NCBI GenBank assembly: GCA_938015435.1
Contig: CALLPN010000001.1
Location: 248,001 to 312,000, forward strand
DNA from: an uncultured Saprospiraceae bacterium
GTDB lineage: Bacteria; Bacteroidota; Bacteroidia; Chitinophagales; Saprospiraceae
DNA: 64,000 nucleotides
Direction: 5' to 3'
The notes beneath the pieces are model-generated. The model saw only the letters and a list, made by a program, of their open reading frames with translations, searched no databases and was not told the DNA's origin. Every line of letters starts with the position of its first letter. Position 1 is the stretch's first letter. Shown here piece by piece: positions 46,174-55,519 of this stretch. The position numbers and the translations under genes were made by a program.

Positions 46174-46201
46174 CAAGTATAACGATTATTTCGTTATACT
46201 T
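46174..46201 (-). promoter_or_regulatory. Palindromic operator candidate overlapping the -7 box of the PA14-OmpA gene
   Basis: AAGTATAACGA (46175-46185) and TCGTTATACTT (46191-46201) are perfect 11-bp inverted repeats around a 5-nt spacer. On the minus strand a near-consensus -7 box, TATACTTG (46181-46174, one mismatch), overlaps one arm. The position, 21 bp upstream of the start codon, suggests a repressor site. No T tract follows, so a terminator is unlikely. Confidence 0.45.
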
Positions 46202-46332
46202 ATTGTCTATTTGATCATCAGAGATTTTTCATTATAGCTGCGAAACTCTTTAACATAAAAATGTCACTTATTGAGGGGCATCAAAACTGTTTTATTGATC
46301 TTTTAGACAGCTTTACATCAATACAATAAAGA

Positions 46333-46358
46333 AGGCATCCTCCTTTCGGAAGATGCCT
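46333..46358 (-). terminator. Terminator of the 1129-residue T9SS protein gene
   Basis: On the minus strand AGGCATC pairs with GATGCCT and an inner TCC pairs with GGA around a GAAA tetraloop, followed by TCTTTATT. It starts about 40 bp after the stop at 46397. Confidence 0.75.
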
Positions 46359-46396
46359 GGTAAATTATTTTTTTTAATCAATCTAATATTCTAAAT

Positions 46397-49300
46397 CTAT
46401 TTTATCACTATAAAGTTTTCTGACTGTATGCTATTTTCTGTAACTACCGACAGTGAATAGATTCCTGTGGCTAAATCCGATAGGTCAATTAATTCTTTAA
46501 TCTCCGATGTACTGTTTGATGTGGACCAAATAGGTCTTCCTTGTGCATCAACAATATTGATTTTTATCTTTTGTATTCCGTTAAGAGTCGCTTTCACATT
46601 TAAAAAAGAATGCGCTGGAATTGGGTACATATTGAAATTGGTAACTATGCTGAGATCAGTAATATCTGTTAATGAGCTTACTTCAATCCCTTCTTCAGAG
46701 TATGTACATCCATTTGCATCTGTTACCACTACTGCGTATTCTCCAGAAGAAAGATTATCGATAGTCGCAGTCGTCGCACCGTTGGACCATAAGTACATTA
46801 ATTCGCCAGTTCCTCCACTCACTTCGATACTTATAGAACCATCTGCTTGACCATCTGTTTCTTCAGTAATCAAAACATCAGTAAGCGTTATTACTTCTGG
46901 CTCCGTTATTACATAGCTGCTATTGAACTCACATCCATTCTCGTCCGTGACAAGAATGTTATAGTCACCCGCTGATAAATCAACTCTAATTGCTTCAGTA
47001 CTTCCATCTGACCACTGAAACATGTAACTTCCTGTTCCACCAGTCATGTTCAACGAGACACCACCGTCAAAATCTCCGTTACAATTCACATTCGTAACAG
47101 TTTCATTCATCGATCGCAATTCTAGAGGCTCAGAAATTAATACTTCTGTAACAATCTCCATTCCCCCATCATCATTGATCGTAAGTGTATATGTTCCTGC
47201 GGATAATCCCGTAAGATTGGCCTCAGAACTTACAAATTGTTCAGGTCCGATCCATAAATAGGAATAGCTCGAAGAACCACCGCTTACACTTGGTGATATA
47301 GAGCCATCTTCAGATTGATAACAAGTCAAATCAGACTTATCAATATTCACCGCCAATAGAACACTGTATACGATTGTATTACAATTTATATCAGATCCAC
47401 ACTCATTAGCATAAGTCATACATACTTCATATTCCCCACCCTGAGCCAAACTAAATGTAGCTTCTTCTCCGCTCAGTGAAGTACCATCTTCTAGTTGCCA
47501 CGTTACAGATCCTCCTGCCGCAGATGTACTTTGTACAACTACTACTCCATCTTGATCTACAGAATAATCAAATCCTGCGATTGGTGTATTAATGTTTTCT
47601 TCTACTATAACCTGCTGTGAGGCCGAACATCCGTTGGCATTAGTAACCATGATTTGATACATACCTGCATTTGATACTTCTAATTCTGTTGACCCTTCAT
47701 TAATTACAATATCAGTTTCGTTAGTCCATATAATAGTATTATCTGCAGCGCCTCCTTCAATTTGTGCGGTTAATAGCACCGATTCTTGAGTGCATGTGAT
47801 GATGCTTGGTGAAGCTAGGGATACTTCAGGAACTTCGATAGACTGTGTTACCGTTGAGATCGCTGAACTTGTACATCCATTAGGCCCTTCTACAATTGCC
47901 TCAAAATCTCCTGAAACTGAAACAATTATACATGACTGCATGATAATCCCATTATCAGTATTCCATCTAACGATATGCCCTGCATCGACTGAAGCACATA
48001 TCTCTACTTCGGCTACATCACATGTCAATGCTCCATTATTAACTTCTATAGTCGGTAACGAGATATCCGAATCCACTGTTATTGATTCACTCGATACGCA
48101 TCCATTGTCTCCATCAGAAACAGTTAATGTATATGTACCTCCTTTATCTACTTCTAAGGTAAGATCATCAGCGTCCCCTATGATACTTCCATCTTGCGTT
48201 GTCCAGGCGTATAGAAGATTAGCTCCAGCCTCAGACATAGATCCGTCTATGATTACCTGTGTATTCAAACAAGTAATCATATCAACATCGGCTAATGAGA
48301 TTAATGGAGAAGAAGAATTTTCTTCTACTTCTATTTCGGTATTTGATTCACAACCTGTTCCTAACTCTACTACTTGTAATGAGTATAAGCCGGCAACAGA
48401 GGTCATGATCGTTTCTGCTTGGTCATTACCAATGATCTCTCCGTCCGATGTAGACCATGCATAAGTTAGGTTACCGCTAGCTGTGCTGTTAGCTGCCGAA
48501 AGTGATACATTAACGGTATTACAATCCAGAGCACCACTCACTTCTGCTATTGCTACTGGTGCTACTGATTCTGCTATGGTAAATACCTCCTGTGTTAAGC
48601 ATCCATTCACATCCATAATTTCGGCTACATATGTGCCACCATCCAAGCTATTGAAACTAGAACTATTTTGAACTCCCATTCCAATATCATAACTATATGG
48701 CCCTACTCCTCCATCTGCAAATAATATTGCCGATCCATTGTTACCGCCACAAGCAGTATTGACCGCAGATATTCCCATTGAAAGTACTTCTGGTTCTCCT
48801 ACAGTAAATAATTTTACTACTTGGCACCCCTCTATATCAGTAGCCGTTACCTCATAGTCACCGCCAAAAAGATTATCTATATAGCTACCTGCTTGTCCAT
48901 TATCCCAATTATATGTAAATGATCCTGCTCCTCCAGATGCTAACACATCTATGGAACCCGTACTTTGACCATTACAATCTATTTCTTCTATACTTAAATA
49001 ATCTACATCTAATACTTGAGCTGTAGTTCCTCCAATTGTAATATCATCTAATACAAGTTGTACATTATGACCATCAGTAATGGAAACTGAATAGTTTCCA
49101 GCCGGAACATCCAAAAGATCTTCTGTCGTAGCTCCATTACTCCACTCATAATTTAGATTACCAAATCCCAATTCTACTGTAATATCCGCCGCACCTGTAT
49201 AAGGACAATCAGAATCAACACTGGTGTAAGTTGCACTCATTTGATATGAATCAATCAACCAACTCTCCCATGAACCATATGATGCTAAACCCATATACCT

Positions 49301-49786
49301 TGTAGTCTTATCTAAAGGTGAGATGGCATATAGAGTAGGCCAAAAACCTAATTGATAATCTGATAGAAAACTATTGGCCGCAGAAGGCTCTGGTGAAAAT
49401 ATTGGATAAGGAGTACCTGTTACCCAGTCTCCCCATGATGAGTCATTGCAGCCTGAAGATCCATAAAGACAATTTAGATTAGTATCTGGTTCTCCTTCGA
49501 CCATAAAGACTCTAATCTGATCGGTTCCATCAGGTCCATAGTCTTCATACAAAGACTCCATCGTACCATTATTGTGGTAAGTCCAACAAGGTCCACACCA
49601 CGTCGCTGATATATCAAGAAGAATAGATTTACCTGCATCCAATTCGTCGTAAAGGTTATAAGTAACCCCATTGATGTCAGTCATAGTCCAGTCTGGAGCA
49701 ATAGAACCGTTAGTAAGTTGTGAGAATATGGAGTTACTGAAACACGCAAAAATAAGCACTAGTAGTACTTGTAAATATCTTTTCAT
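46397..49786 (-). CDS. Large T9SS-secreted protein: thioredoxin-like domain plus SprB/Ig-like repeats
   Basis: 1129 residues with a signal peptide ending SIFSQ. Residues about 25-195 are a thioredoxin/TlpA-like domain with SATWCGPCWTY (Cys64, Cys67). Repeats follow: SprB-type units (ITDGHNVQLVLDD, CNGQSTGSIDVLASGGAGSF, then near the end CNGDFDGGVSLNMTGGTGSY) alternating with about five Ig/PKD-like units rich in VxxxGC. The last 75 residues are a type A T9SS sorting domain (FNMYPIPAHSFLNVKA). SprB repeats are known from gliding adhesins. A redox domain on an exported adhesin is unusual; it may help disulfide formation of its many cysteines, but that is inference. Confidence 0.9.
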   Translation of the reverse strand: MKRYLQVLLVLIFACFSNSIFSQLTNGSIAPDWTMTDINGVTYNLYDELDAGKSILLDISATWCGPCWTYHNNGTMESLYEDYGPDGTDQIRVFMVEGEPDTNLNCLYGSSGCNDSSWGDWVTGTPYPIFSPEPSAANSFLSDYQLGFWPTLYAISPLDKTTRYMGLASYGSWESWLIDSYQMSATYTSVDSDCPYTGAADITVELGFGNLNYEWSNGATTEDLLDVPAGNYSVSITDGHNVQLVLDDITIGGTTAQVLDVDYLSIEEIDCNGQSTGSIDVLASGGAGSFTYNWDNGQAGSYIDNLFGGDYEVTATDIEGCQVVKLFTVGEPEVLSMGISAVNTACGGNNGSAILFADGGVGPYSYDIGMGVQNSSSFNSLDGGTYVAEIMDVNGCLTQEVFTIAESVAPVAIAEVSGALDCNTVNVSLSAANSTASGNLTYAWSTSDGEIIGNDQAETIMTSVAGLYSLQVVELGTGCESNTEIEVEENSSSPLISLADVDMITCLNTQVIIDGSMSEAGANLLYAWTTQDGSIIGDADDLTLEVDKGGTYTLTVSDGDNGCVSSESITVDSDISLPTIEVNNGALTCDVAEVEICASVDAGHIVRWNTDNGIIMQSCIIVSVSGDFEAIVEGPNGCTSSAISTVTQSIEVPEVSLASPSIITCTQESVLLTAQIEGGAADNTIIWTNETDIVINEGSTELEVSNAGMYQIMVTNANGCSASQQVIVEENINTPIAGFDYSVDQDGVVVVQSTSAAGGSVTWQLEDGTSLSGEEATFSLAQGGEYEVCMTYANECGSDINCNTIVYSVLLAVNIDKSDLTCYQSEDGSISPSVSGGSSSYSYLWIGPEQFVSSEANLTGLSAGTYTLTINDDGGMEIVTEVLISEPLELRSMNETVTNVNCNGDFDGGVSLNMTGGTGSYMFQWSDGSTEAIRVDLSAGDYNILVTDENGCEFNSSYVITEPEVITLTDVLITEETDGQADGSISIEVSGGTGELMYLWSNGATTATIDNLSSGEYAVVVTDANGCTYSEEGIEVSSLTDITDLSIVTNFNMYPIPAHSFLNVKATLNGIQKIKINIVDAQGRPIWSTSNSTSEIKELIDLSDLATGIYSLSVVTENSIQSENFIVIK

Positions 49787-49882
49787 TGTCGGAACTGGTT
49801 AAGTTGATTACCTCATGATTTTCAAGTCGTTGCAGTAACTTAAATATCATGTGGACAATGTAGTCAAATAATCAATGACCAA

Positions 49883-49890
49883 CAAAAATA
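49883..49890 (-). promoter_or_regulatory. -7 box candidate upstream of the large T9SS gene
   Basis: CAAAAATA on the plus strand reads TATTTTTG, an exact TAnnTTTG on the minus strand, but about 97 bp upstream of the start and without a clear -33. Confidence 0.3.
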
Positions 49891-50027
49891 TGAGCTCTCG
49901 AACTAATAATTTAACAGTGTAACTACCTAAACAATACTATATTATATATGATTTTTTTATAATATGATATCCTGGTCTATTTTAATCCCGTATCAATATG
50001 TCTTATGGATGAACGATTAACAGAAGA

Positions 50028-51359
50028 TTATCTGCCTGGCATTCCTCCCATCATTTTATTCATATTCTTTCCTTTACTCATCATATGCATCATTTTACGC
50101 ATTTGATCGAATTGTTTGATGAACATATTAATTTCGTGAAGATCCCTACCACAACCCTTAGCAATACGCTTTTTACGACTCATATTGAGTGACTCTGGGT
50201 GAGCTCTTTCATGTGGGGTCATAGATTGTATAATCGCTTCTACTTTACTGAATGCACTCTCATCTATATCGAGATTCTTAGTCATTTTGTTCATCCCAGG
50301 TATCATTCCGATCAGCGATTTGATATCACCCATTTTCTTGATCTGAGCCAATTGACCTAAAAAGTCATTGAAATCAAATTTGTTTTTCTTGATCTTCTTT
50401 TCTAATCTCTTCGCTTCTTTTTCATCAAACTGCTCTTGCGCTTTCTCTACGAATGATACAATATCACCCATACCTAAGATACGTTGAGCCATACGATCTG
50501 GATGGAATACATCGAGTGTTTCCATAGTCTCACCCGTACTGATAAATTTGATAGGCTTACCTATTGTATACTTAACTGACAGTGCAGCACCACCACGAGT
50601 ATCACCATCTAACTTAGTCAATACCACCCCATCATAATTGATGACATCATTGAACGCCTTAGCTGTATTTACTGCATCTTGACCTGTCATAGAATCTACG
50701 ACAAACAAAGTTTCATGTGGTGAGATTCCTGCTCTAACGTCAGCAATCTCGTCCATCATTTCCTTGTCTACTGCAAGACGACCTGCCGTATCGACAATCA
50801 CTACATCGTAACTATGACCTTTAGCGTGAGCTATTGCTGCTTGAGCAATCACCGTAGGGTTTTTCGTTTCTCTATCTTGATATACTCCTACTCCAATCTG
50901 CTCGGCTAAAACACCAATCTGATCTATTGCGGCTGGACGATAAACGTCACAAGCCACCAAAAGTACTTTCTTAGATTTTTTCTCTTTAAGGTACTTAGCC
51001 AACTTACCCGAGAAAGTCGTCTTACCAGAACCTTGCAGACCTGCGATCAATATCACTCCAGGATTACCCTTGATATTGATCCCTTCTGCTTGACCACCCA
51101 TTAGTTTGATCATTTCGTCCATGACGATCTTGACCATGAGTTCACCTGGCTTTACTGCATTGAGGACATTTTCTGATCCTAGTGCTTTTTCTTTTACATT
51201 ATCTGTAAATTCCTTAGCGATCTTATAATTTACATCTGCCCCAACTAAAGCTCTTCTGATTTCTTTAATTGATTGGGCTATATTGATCTCAGTTAACTTA
51301 GCATCTCCTTTTAGTGAGCGTAAGGCTCCATCTAACTTTTCACTTAAGCTATCAAACAT
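50028..51359 (-). CDS. ffh: Signal recognition particle protein Ffh
   Basis: 443 residues, normal Ffh size. The N-domain (1-90) precedes the G-domain with P-loop GLQGSGKTTFSGKL (107-120), then VDTAGRLAVDKEMMDE and TKLDGDTRGGAALS. A methionine-rich M-domain ends the protein (MRKMMHMMSKGKNMNKMMGG). With 4.5S RNA it captures signal sequences at the ribosome and delivers nascent membrane proteins to FtsY. No 4.5S RNA gene was recognised in the window. Confidence 0.98.
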   Translation of the reverse strand: MFDSLSEKLDGALRSLKGDAKLTEINIAQSIKEIRRALVGADVNYKIAKEFTDNVKEKALGSENVLNAVKPGELMVKIVMDEMIKLMGGQAEGINIKGNPGVILIAGLQGSGKTTFSGKLAKYLKEKKSKKVLLVACDVYRPAAIDQIGVLAEQIGVGVYQDRETKNPTVIAQAAIAHAKGHSYDVVIVDTAGRLAVDKEMMDEIADVRAGISPHETLFVVDSMTGQDAVNTAKAFNDVINYDGVVLTKLDGDTRGGAALSVKYTIGKPIKFISTGETMETLDVFHPDRMAQRILGMGDIVSFVEKAQEQFDEKEAKRLEKKIKKNKFDFNDFLGQLAQIKKMGDIKSLIGMIPGMNKMTKNLDIDESAFSKVEAIIQSMTPHERAHPESLNMSRKKRIAKGCGRDLHEINMFIKQFDQMRKMMHMMSKGKNMNKMMGGMPGR

Positions 51360-51435
51360 GTTGTCTATCTATTTTTTGAATGGCCGTGCACCTTATAACA
51401 CGCAAGCCATTGGTATATCATTAAAAATTGGATCA

Positions 51436-51443
51436 CAAATATA
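51436..51443 (-). promoter_or_regulatory. -7 box of ffh
   Basis: CAAATATA on the plus strand reads TATATTTG on the minus strand, an exact TAnnTTTG, 77 bp upstream of the ffh start. Confidence 0.45.
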
Positions 51444-51602
51444 ACCAATAATGTACTAAAACCCTGTTATTAAACATTATCTAAGGGATCAACACTCGTC
51501 CTCTGTCAAATTAATTGTCAATACTGTGTAATCTAATATACTTATTAGCTGCTATCAACTGTTTGATATTGCTATATCAATGACTTTTACATTTTTTACA
51601 AT

Positions 51603-51610
51603 TACTTTTG
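51603..51610 (+). promoter_or_regulatory. -7 box of the CHAP gene
   Basis: TACTTTTG, an exact TAnnTTTG, 30 bp before ATG 51640. It lies inside the longer open frame (ATG 51580), so the downstream start is preferred. Confidence 0.5.
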
Positions 51611-51639
51611 CCAGCCTTTTAAAAGATTTAGAACCTTAT

Positions 51640-52206
51640 ATGAGATTTTACTTATTCCTTATTCTGAGCATTTCCTTTTTGTCATTTACCAGTTTCAATA
51701 TAACTAGAGGCGAAGTACTTGATAGCTATAATGGTGTGCCAGTTTATTACAATGGTGAAAATTATTATAATGTATCTGGACGGAATGTTGCTCCAGATGG
51801 TTACAATCTAGGTCTCAAATTCCAATGTGTTGAATTCGTCAAGAGATACTATTACGAGCATTACGGTCACAAAATGCCTAACTCTTATGGTCACGCTAAA
51901 GAGTTTTTTGATAAAACACTAAAGGACAAAGACTTCAATCGAGAAAGAGGTTTACTTCAATTTAGGAATGTTCGGACACACAGGCCTATGGCTGGAGATA
52001 TGCTTATCTATGATGCATATGAAGGTAATCCATTCGGTCATATCGGTATCATTACCGAAGTAGGAGAAGACTATGTCCAACTGATACAGCAAAATTTTGG
52101 GACAAAAACTCGTCAAACACTTAAACTCGTTGAGTTTGCTGGTGTATATACTATTGCCGACTACGACATCCTCGGATGGTTGAGAGCGCCGTACACGGTA
52201 GATTAA
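51640..52206 (+). CDS. CHAP-domain amidase/peptidase
   Basis: 188 residues from ATG 51640, chosen because a -7 box lies just upstream and the start gives an N-terminal export segment (residues about 2-20). The CHAP triad is visible: Cys63 in FQCVEFVKRYY, His134 in FGHIGIITE and Asn152 in QQNFG. It resembles the glutathionylspermidine amidase type of CHAP domain. CHAP enzymes cut amide bonds in peptidoglycan or in glutathione conjugates. Export favours a cell-wall substrate, but this is not certain. Confidence 0.82.
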   Translation: MRFYLFLILSISFLSFTSFNITRGEVLDSYNGVPVYYNGENYYNVSGRNVAPDGYNLGLKFQCVEFVKRYYYEHYGHKMPNSYGHAKEFFDKTLKDKDFNRERGLLQFRNVRTHRPMAGDMLIYDAYEGNPFGHIGIITEVGEDYVQLIQQNFGTKTRQTLKLVEFAGVYTIADYDILGWLRAPYTVD

Positions 52207-52351
52207 TCTCCCTAAATACTACCATGCATTACACTATTGGATAGATTAACAATTTCTATTTGAATAGCTGAAGTGCTATTTCAATTTGTATAATTATCTC
52301 TAGGCTTTATTCCTCTGCTTTTGCTAACAAGCTTATTTGTAGATTTACGTC

Positions 52352-53236
52352 ATGCTCTCTATCCTGATACCTATCTACAATGAAGATATAACCGCTTTAG
52401 TCAAAGACCTTAGCTATCAGTGCAATCGACAAAACATAGATCACGAAATTATATGTTTCGATGATAAATCGCGACAACTTTATAAAGACAAGAATGAAGT
52501 ACTTCGATCTGCCTTTAAGGTTAATTATGTTGAGCTTTCAGAAAATCTAGGTAGAGCCAAAATTCGAAATTGGCTAGCGAAATCAGCGAGTTTCGATCAT
52601 CTTCTTTTTCTTGATGGAGATAGCAAATTGATCAATAAGTCATTTATCAAAAACTACGTGGCCCATCTACCATCGAATAAAATAATAGTTGGTGGTCGCA
52701 TCTATAAGCCTAAGCAACCCAAGAATGTAAAGAAGATATTGCATTGGAAATATGGTAGCCTTAGAGAATCACTAACTGCACAGAAACGCCAGAAGGCAGG
52801 ATTTATCCACTTTCACAGTAATAACTTTATTATTCCTGCTGAAATCTTCAATAAGCACAAATTTGATCCAGAAATCAATGGCTACGGCTATGAAGATCTG
52901 GTATTCGCCCAAGAGCTTGAAACCGCAGGTTTTGAGATCATGCACATTGACAATCCTACTAGACATAATAAAATTGAAAATGTAGAAGATTTTCTTTCGA
53001 AAACAACAGAAGGAATAGCTAACCTACACCAACTTTATACCGCAGGAAGACTAAAAACTACACGACTAATCCAGGCCTACGAAAGACTCAAGAAATACAA
53101 ATTATTAGGATTTACAACAAAACATCTGGCTAAGAAATATCCTAGCTATGAAGAAAATTTAAGATCTTCTGAGCCATCGATTCGCAAATTCAACCTTTGG
53201 AAGTTATATCAGTTTATACAATTGATGAAAGACTAG
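52352..53236 (+). CDS. Family 2 glycosyltransferase
   Basis: 294 residues, GT-A fold. The opening MLSILIPIYNEDITAL and the nucleotide-binding FDDKSR are typical GT2 blocks; the metal-binding LFLDGDSK near 89-96 supplies DxD. YGYEDLVFAQELE near 181-193 is the usual ED acceptor motif. No transmembrane segment, so a cytoplasmic or peripherally bound enzyme that transfers a sugar from a nucleotide donor. The acceptor is unknown and no glycan cluster is adjacent. Confidence 0.88.
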   Translation: MLSILIPIYNEDITALVKDLSYQCNRQNIDHEIICFDDKSRQLYKDKNEVLRSAFKVNYVELSENLGRAKIRNWLAKSASFDHLLFLDGDSKLINKSFIKNYVAHLPSNKIIVGGRIYKPKQPKNVKKILHWKYGSLRESLTAQKRQKAGFIHFHSNNFIIPAEIFNKHKFDPEINGYGYEDLVFAQELETAGFEIMHIDNPTRHNKIENVEDFLSKTTEGIANLHQLYTAGRLKTTRLIQAYERLKKYKLLGFTTKHLAKKYPSYEENLRSSEPSIRKFNLWKLYQFIQLMKD

Positions 53237-53286
53237 AATAATACGCACTTTAACGATTTATTCCATACACTCGAATAAAGAAAAGC

Positions 53287-54315
53287 ATGAGAGCCAAATC
53301 AATTACAACACTATTTCTATTACTCGTATCTTCAATTTACGCTACTGCTCAATCATCATATATCGCTTCTAATAAAATAGTTAGCGCTGCGCAAGAGACT
53401 TCGCTCTATTCAGATGATGTGGATTGGGAAATACTAGAAGAAAAATTCTTAGAAATATCCAAAGGACTAGAAGATACTGAATCACTCCTACCCGCTCTAC
53501 AGTATCTAATCAATACAATCGGTGACAAGCATGCTACGATCCGATCAACAAAAAACTATCAAATATTAGTAAGTTATACTGGACCAAACGATACTAAAGA
53601 TGCTCGTAAATCTAGTTATGTAAATACTGTGATCAATGATATCGAGGCCAAGTTTAGTTGTAAAGAGGCTAAATCTGCGGATAAAATATATGGGCACCTT
53701 AACATAGTAGGTATCGGTGGAAATGCATCCGTAGAAGATGAAGCAGCCAACATTCAAAACTGTATTGCTGATCTAAAATCTAAAGGTACCAACAAGTGGA
53801 TTATCGATCTTAGAAATAATGGTGGCGGCAATATGAATCCTATGATCGCCGGCATGTCCCCATTTTTGGAAGATGGTTTTATTGGTGGAGCTCTAGATGC
53901 TAATGATAGCTTGGTAAGAAGATACGAAATCATTAATGGCAACTTCTATGATACCGAAAGGCTCGTATATGAAGCGAAAGAACGAATATTAAATTGTACT
54001 ACCGATCCAATAGTGGTATTGACAAGTAAGTATACTGCAAGCTCAGGGGAGGTACTCGCCGTAGCGTTTAAAGGTAGACCCAATACTGTATTTATTGGTG
54101 AACAGACATCTGGCTATACTAGCGGCAATGGCTATCAGGTAATAACTGATGAACTTGCCTTGATTATATCTCAAAACTATATTGCCGATCGCACTTTGAA
54201 AAAGTATACTCAAAGAGTAGATGTAGATATCGATATCCCTTTTATAGAGCATAGCAACCCATCGGAAGATAAGCAACTATTACGAGCGATGGACTGGCTA
54301 CTCAAACAAAAATAA
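53287..54315 (+). CDS. Exported S41-family serine protease
   Basis: 342 residues with a signal peptide ending ATAQ. The S41 catalytic domain covers about 130-340: KWIIDLRNNGGGNMNPM near 170-186 and the nucleophile block SKYTASSGEVLAVAFKGR near 246-263, then FIGEQTSGYTSGNGYQ. No PDZ domain is evident between the export signal and the catalytic part, unlike CtpA-type proteases, so this is a compact member. Substrate unknown. It follows the glycosyltransferase by 50 bp on the same strand. Confidence 0.88.
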   Translation: MRAKSITTLFLLLVSSIYATAQSSYIASNKIVSAAQETSLYSDDVDWEILEEKFLEISKGLEDTESLLPALQYLINTIGDKHATIRSTKNYQILVSYTGPNDTKDARKSSYVNTVINDIEAKFSCKEAKSADKIYGHLNIVGIGGNASVEDEAANIQNCIADLKSKGTNKWIIDLRNNGGGNMNPMIAGMSPFLEDGFIGGALDANDSLVRRYEIINGNFYDTERLVYEAKERILNCTTDPIVVLTSKYTASSGEVLAVAFKGRPNTVFIGEQTSGYTSGNGYQVITDELALIISQNYIADRTLKKYTQRVDVDIDIPFIEHSNPSEDKQLLRAMDWLLKQK

Positions 54316-54356
54316 AACAAGTTGGTCTAATTGAATTTTCATCCAACAGAAGAACT

Positions 54357-54364
54357 TAACTTTG
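54357..54364 (+). promoter_or_regulatory. -7 box of the cysteine desulfurase gene
   Basis: TAACTTTG, an exact TAnnTTTG, 22 bp before the start codon. The nearest TTG is 23 bp upstream (54331-54333), slightly longer than the usual spacing. Confidence 0.5.
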
Positions 54365-54386
54365 CTTATTCAAAGCTAAAATACGT

Positions 54387-55517
54387 ATGCAACATATATA
54401 CTTAGATCACGCCTCTACTACCCCACTGATATCACCAGTCATCGAGGAGATGAATGTTGTAATGAAGGAGTACTATGGTAATGCCTCAAGCATACATCAT
54501 CATGGGCGTCAAGCTAAAATGCTTATCGAAAATGCGCGTAAGACAATTGCACAAGCATTAGGGGCTTCTATTGGTGAAATATTCTTCTGCTCATCTGCAA
54601 CGGAAGCTCACAATATGATTCTGACTAATGCCATAAGCGATCTTGATGTTAAGCGAATTATATCTTCTCCCCTTGAGCATCATTGTATCATACATACTCT
54701 AGATCATTTGGTAAAAGAAACTGATGTAGAAGTAGTCTATCTTAATGTAGATCAACATGGAACGATAGACTTAGATCAGTTGCAAAATTTGTTAGCCGAA
54801 GATCAAAAAACATTGGTGTCCTTAATGTATGTCAATAATGAAATAGGCAACATACTAGATATGAATCGCGTATCGGAAATATGCTCAACTAATGGTGCAT
54901 TATTTCATTGTGATACTGTCCAAGGCGTCGGAAAACTTCCATTGAATGTAAACGATACACCTCTAGCTTTCTTAGCGGGATCGGCACACAAATTCAATGG
55001 ACCCAAAGGCGTTGGATTCCTATACATGAACGGAGACAACATCATCAGCCCAATGATGTATGGTGGTGCTCAAGAAAGAAATATACGAGCAGGAACCGAA
55101 AACATTATCGGCATTACTGGTATGGCTGTAGCGCTTGAAAAAGCACTGGAACAAAAAACAGAAAGAGCAGATCATATCAAAAGTCTTAATCAACATATGC
55201 GGACGAGACTTGAAGAATTAGATGATATTAAAATCAACGGAACCGATCAAATAGATAACATACTAAGTGTATCTTTTCCTCCAACGGATAGAGCAGACAT
55301 GCTCATGTTTAACCTAGATATATCTAGAATCAGTGCATCTTCTGGAAGCGCCTGCAGTTCTGGAATAGAGCATGATTCGCATGTACTTCAGCATATCGGA
55401 CATCCAGCAGAGCGTAAGACAATTAGATTTAGTTTTTCTCATTTCAATACGCTAGAAGAGATAGATTTTGTGATAGAAAAACTCAAAAAATTCACACCTG
55501 TTAAAATAGAATCTTAG
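54387..55517 (+). CDS. Cysteine desulfurase (NifS/IscS family)
   Basis: 376 residues, class V aminotransferase fold. It opens IYLDHASTTPL; PLP is held by Lys202 in GSAHKFNGPKG; the persulfide-forming cysteine is Cys323 in SGSACSSGIE. The enzyme takes sulfur from cysteine for Fe-S clusters or thiolated tRNA. The C-terminus is shorter than in E. coli IscS. No iscU or sufU gene is adjacent. The ribD gene starts 2 nt after its stop, so it is transcribed with riboflavin synthesis rather than with an Fe-S cluster operon. Confidence 0.93.
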   Translation: MQHIYLDHASTTPLISPVIEEMNVVMKEYYGNASSIHHHGRQAKMLIENARKTIAQALGASIGEIFFCSSATEAHNMILTNAISDLDVKRIISSPLEHHCIIHTLDHLVKETDVEVVYLNVDQHGTIDLDQLQNLLAEDQKTLVSLMYVNNEIGNILDMNRVSEICSTNGALFHCDTVQGVGKLPLNVNDTPLAFLAGSAHKFNGPKGVGFLYMNGDNIISPMMYGGAQERNIRAGTENIIGITGMAVALEKALEQKTERADHIKSLNQHMRTRLEELDDIKINGTDQIDNILSVSFPPTDRADMLMFNLDISRISASSGSACSSGIEHDSHVLQHIGHPAERKTIRFSFSHFNTLEEIDFVIEKLKKFTPVKIES

Positions 55518-55519
55518 CC

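Noticed and set aside
47790..48464. 224-codon plus-strand open frame opposite the large T9SS gene
   Set aside because: It is an antisense shadow of the Ser/Thr/Val-rich repeat region; no domain, and the minus-strand gene is clearly real.
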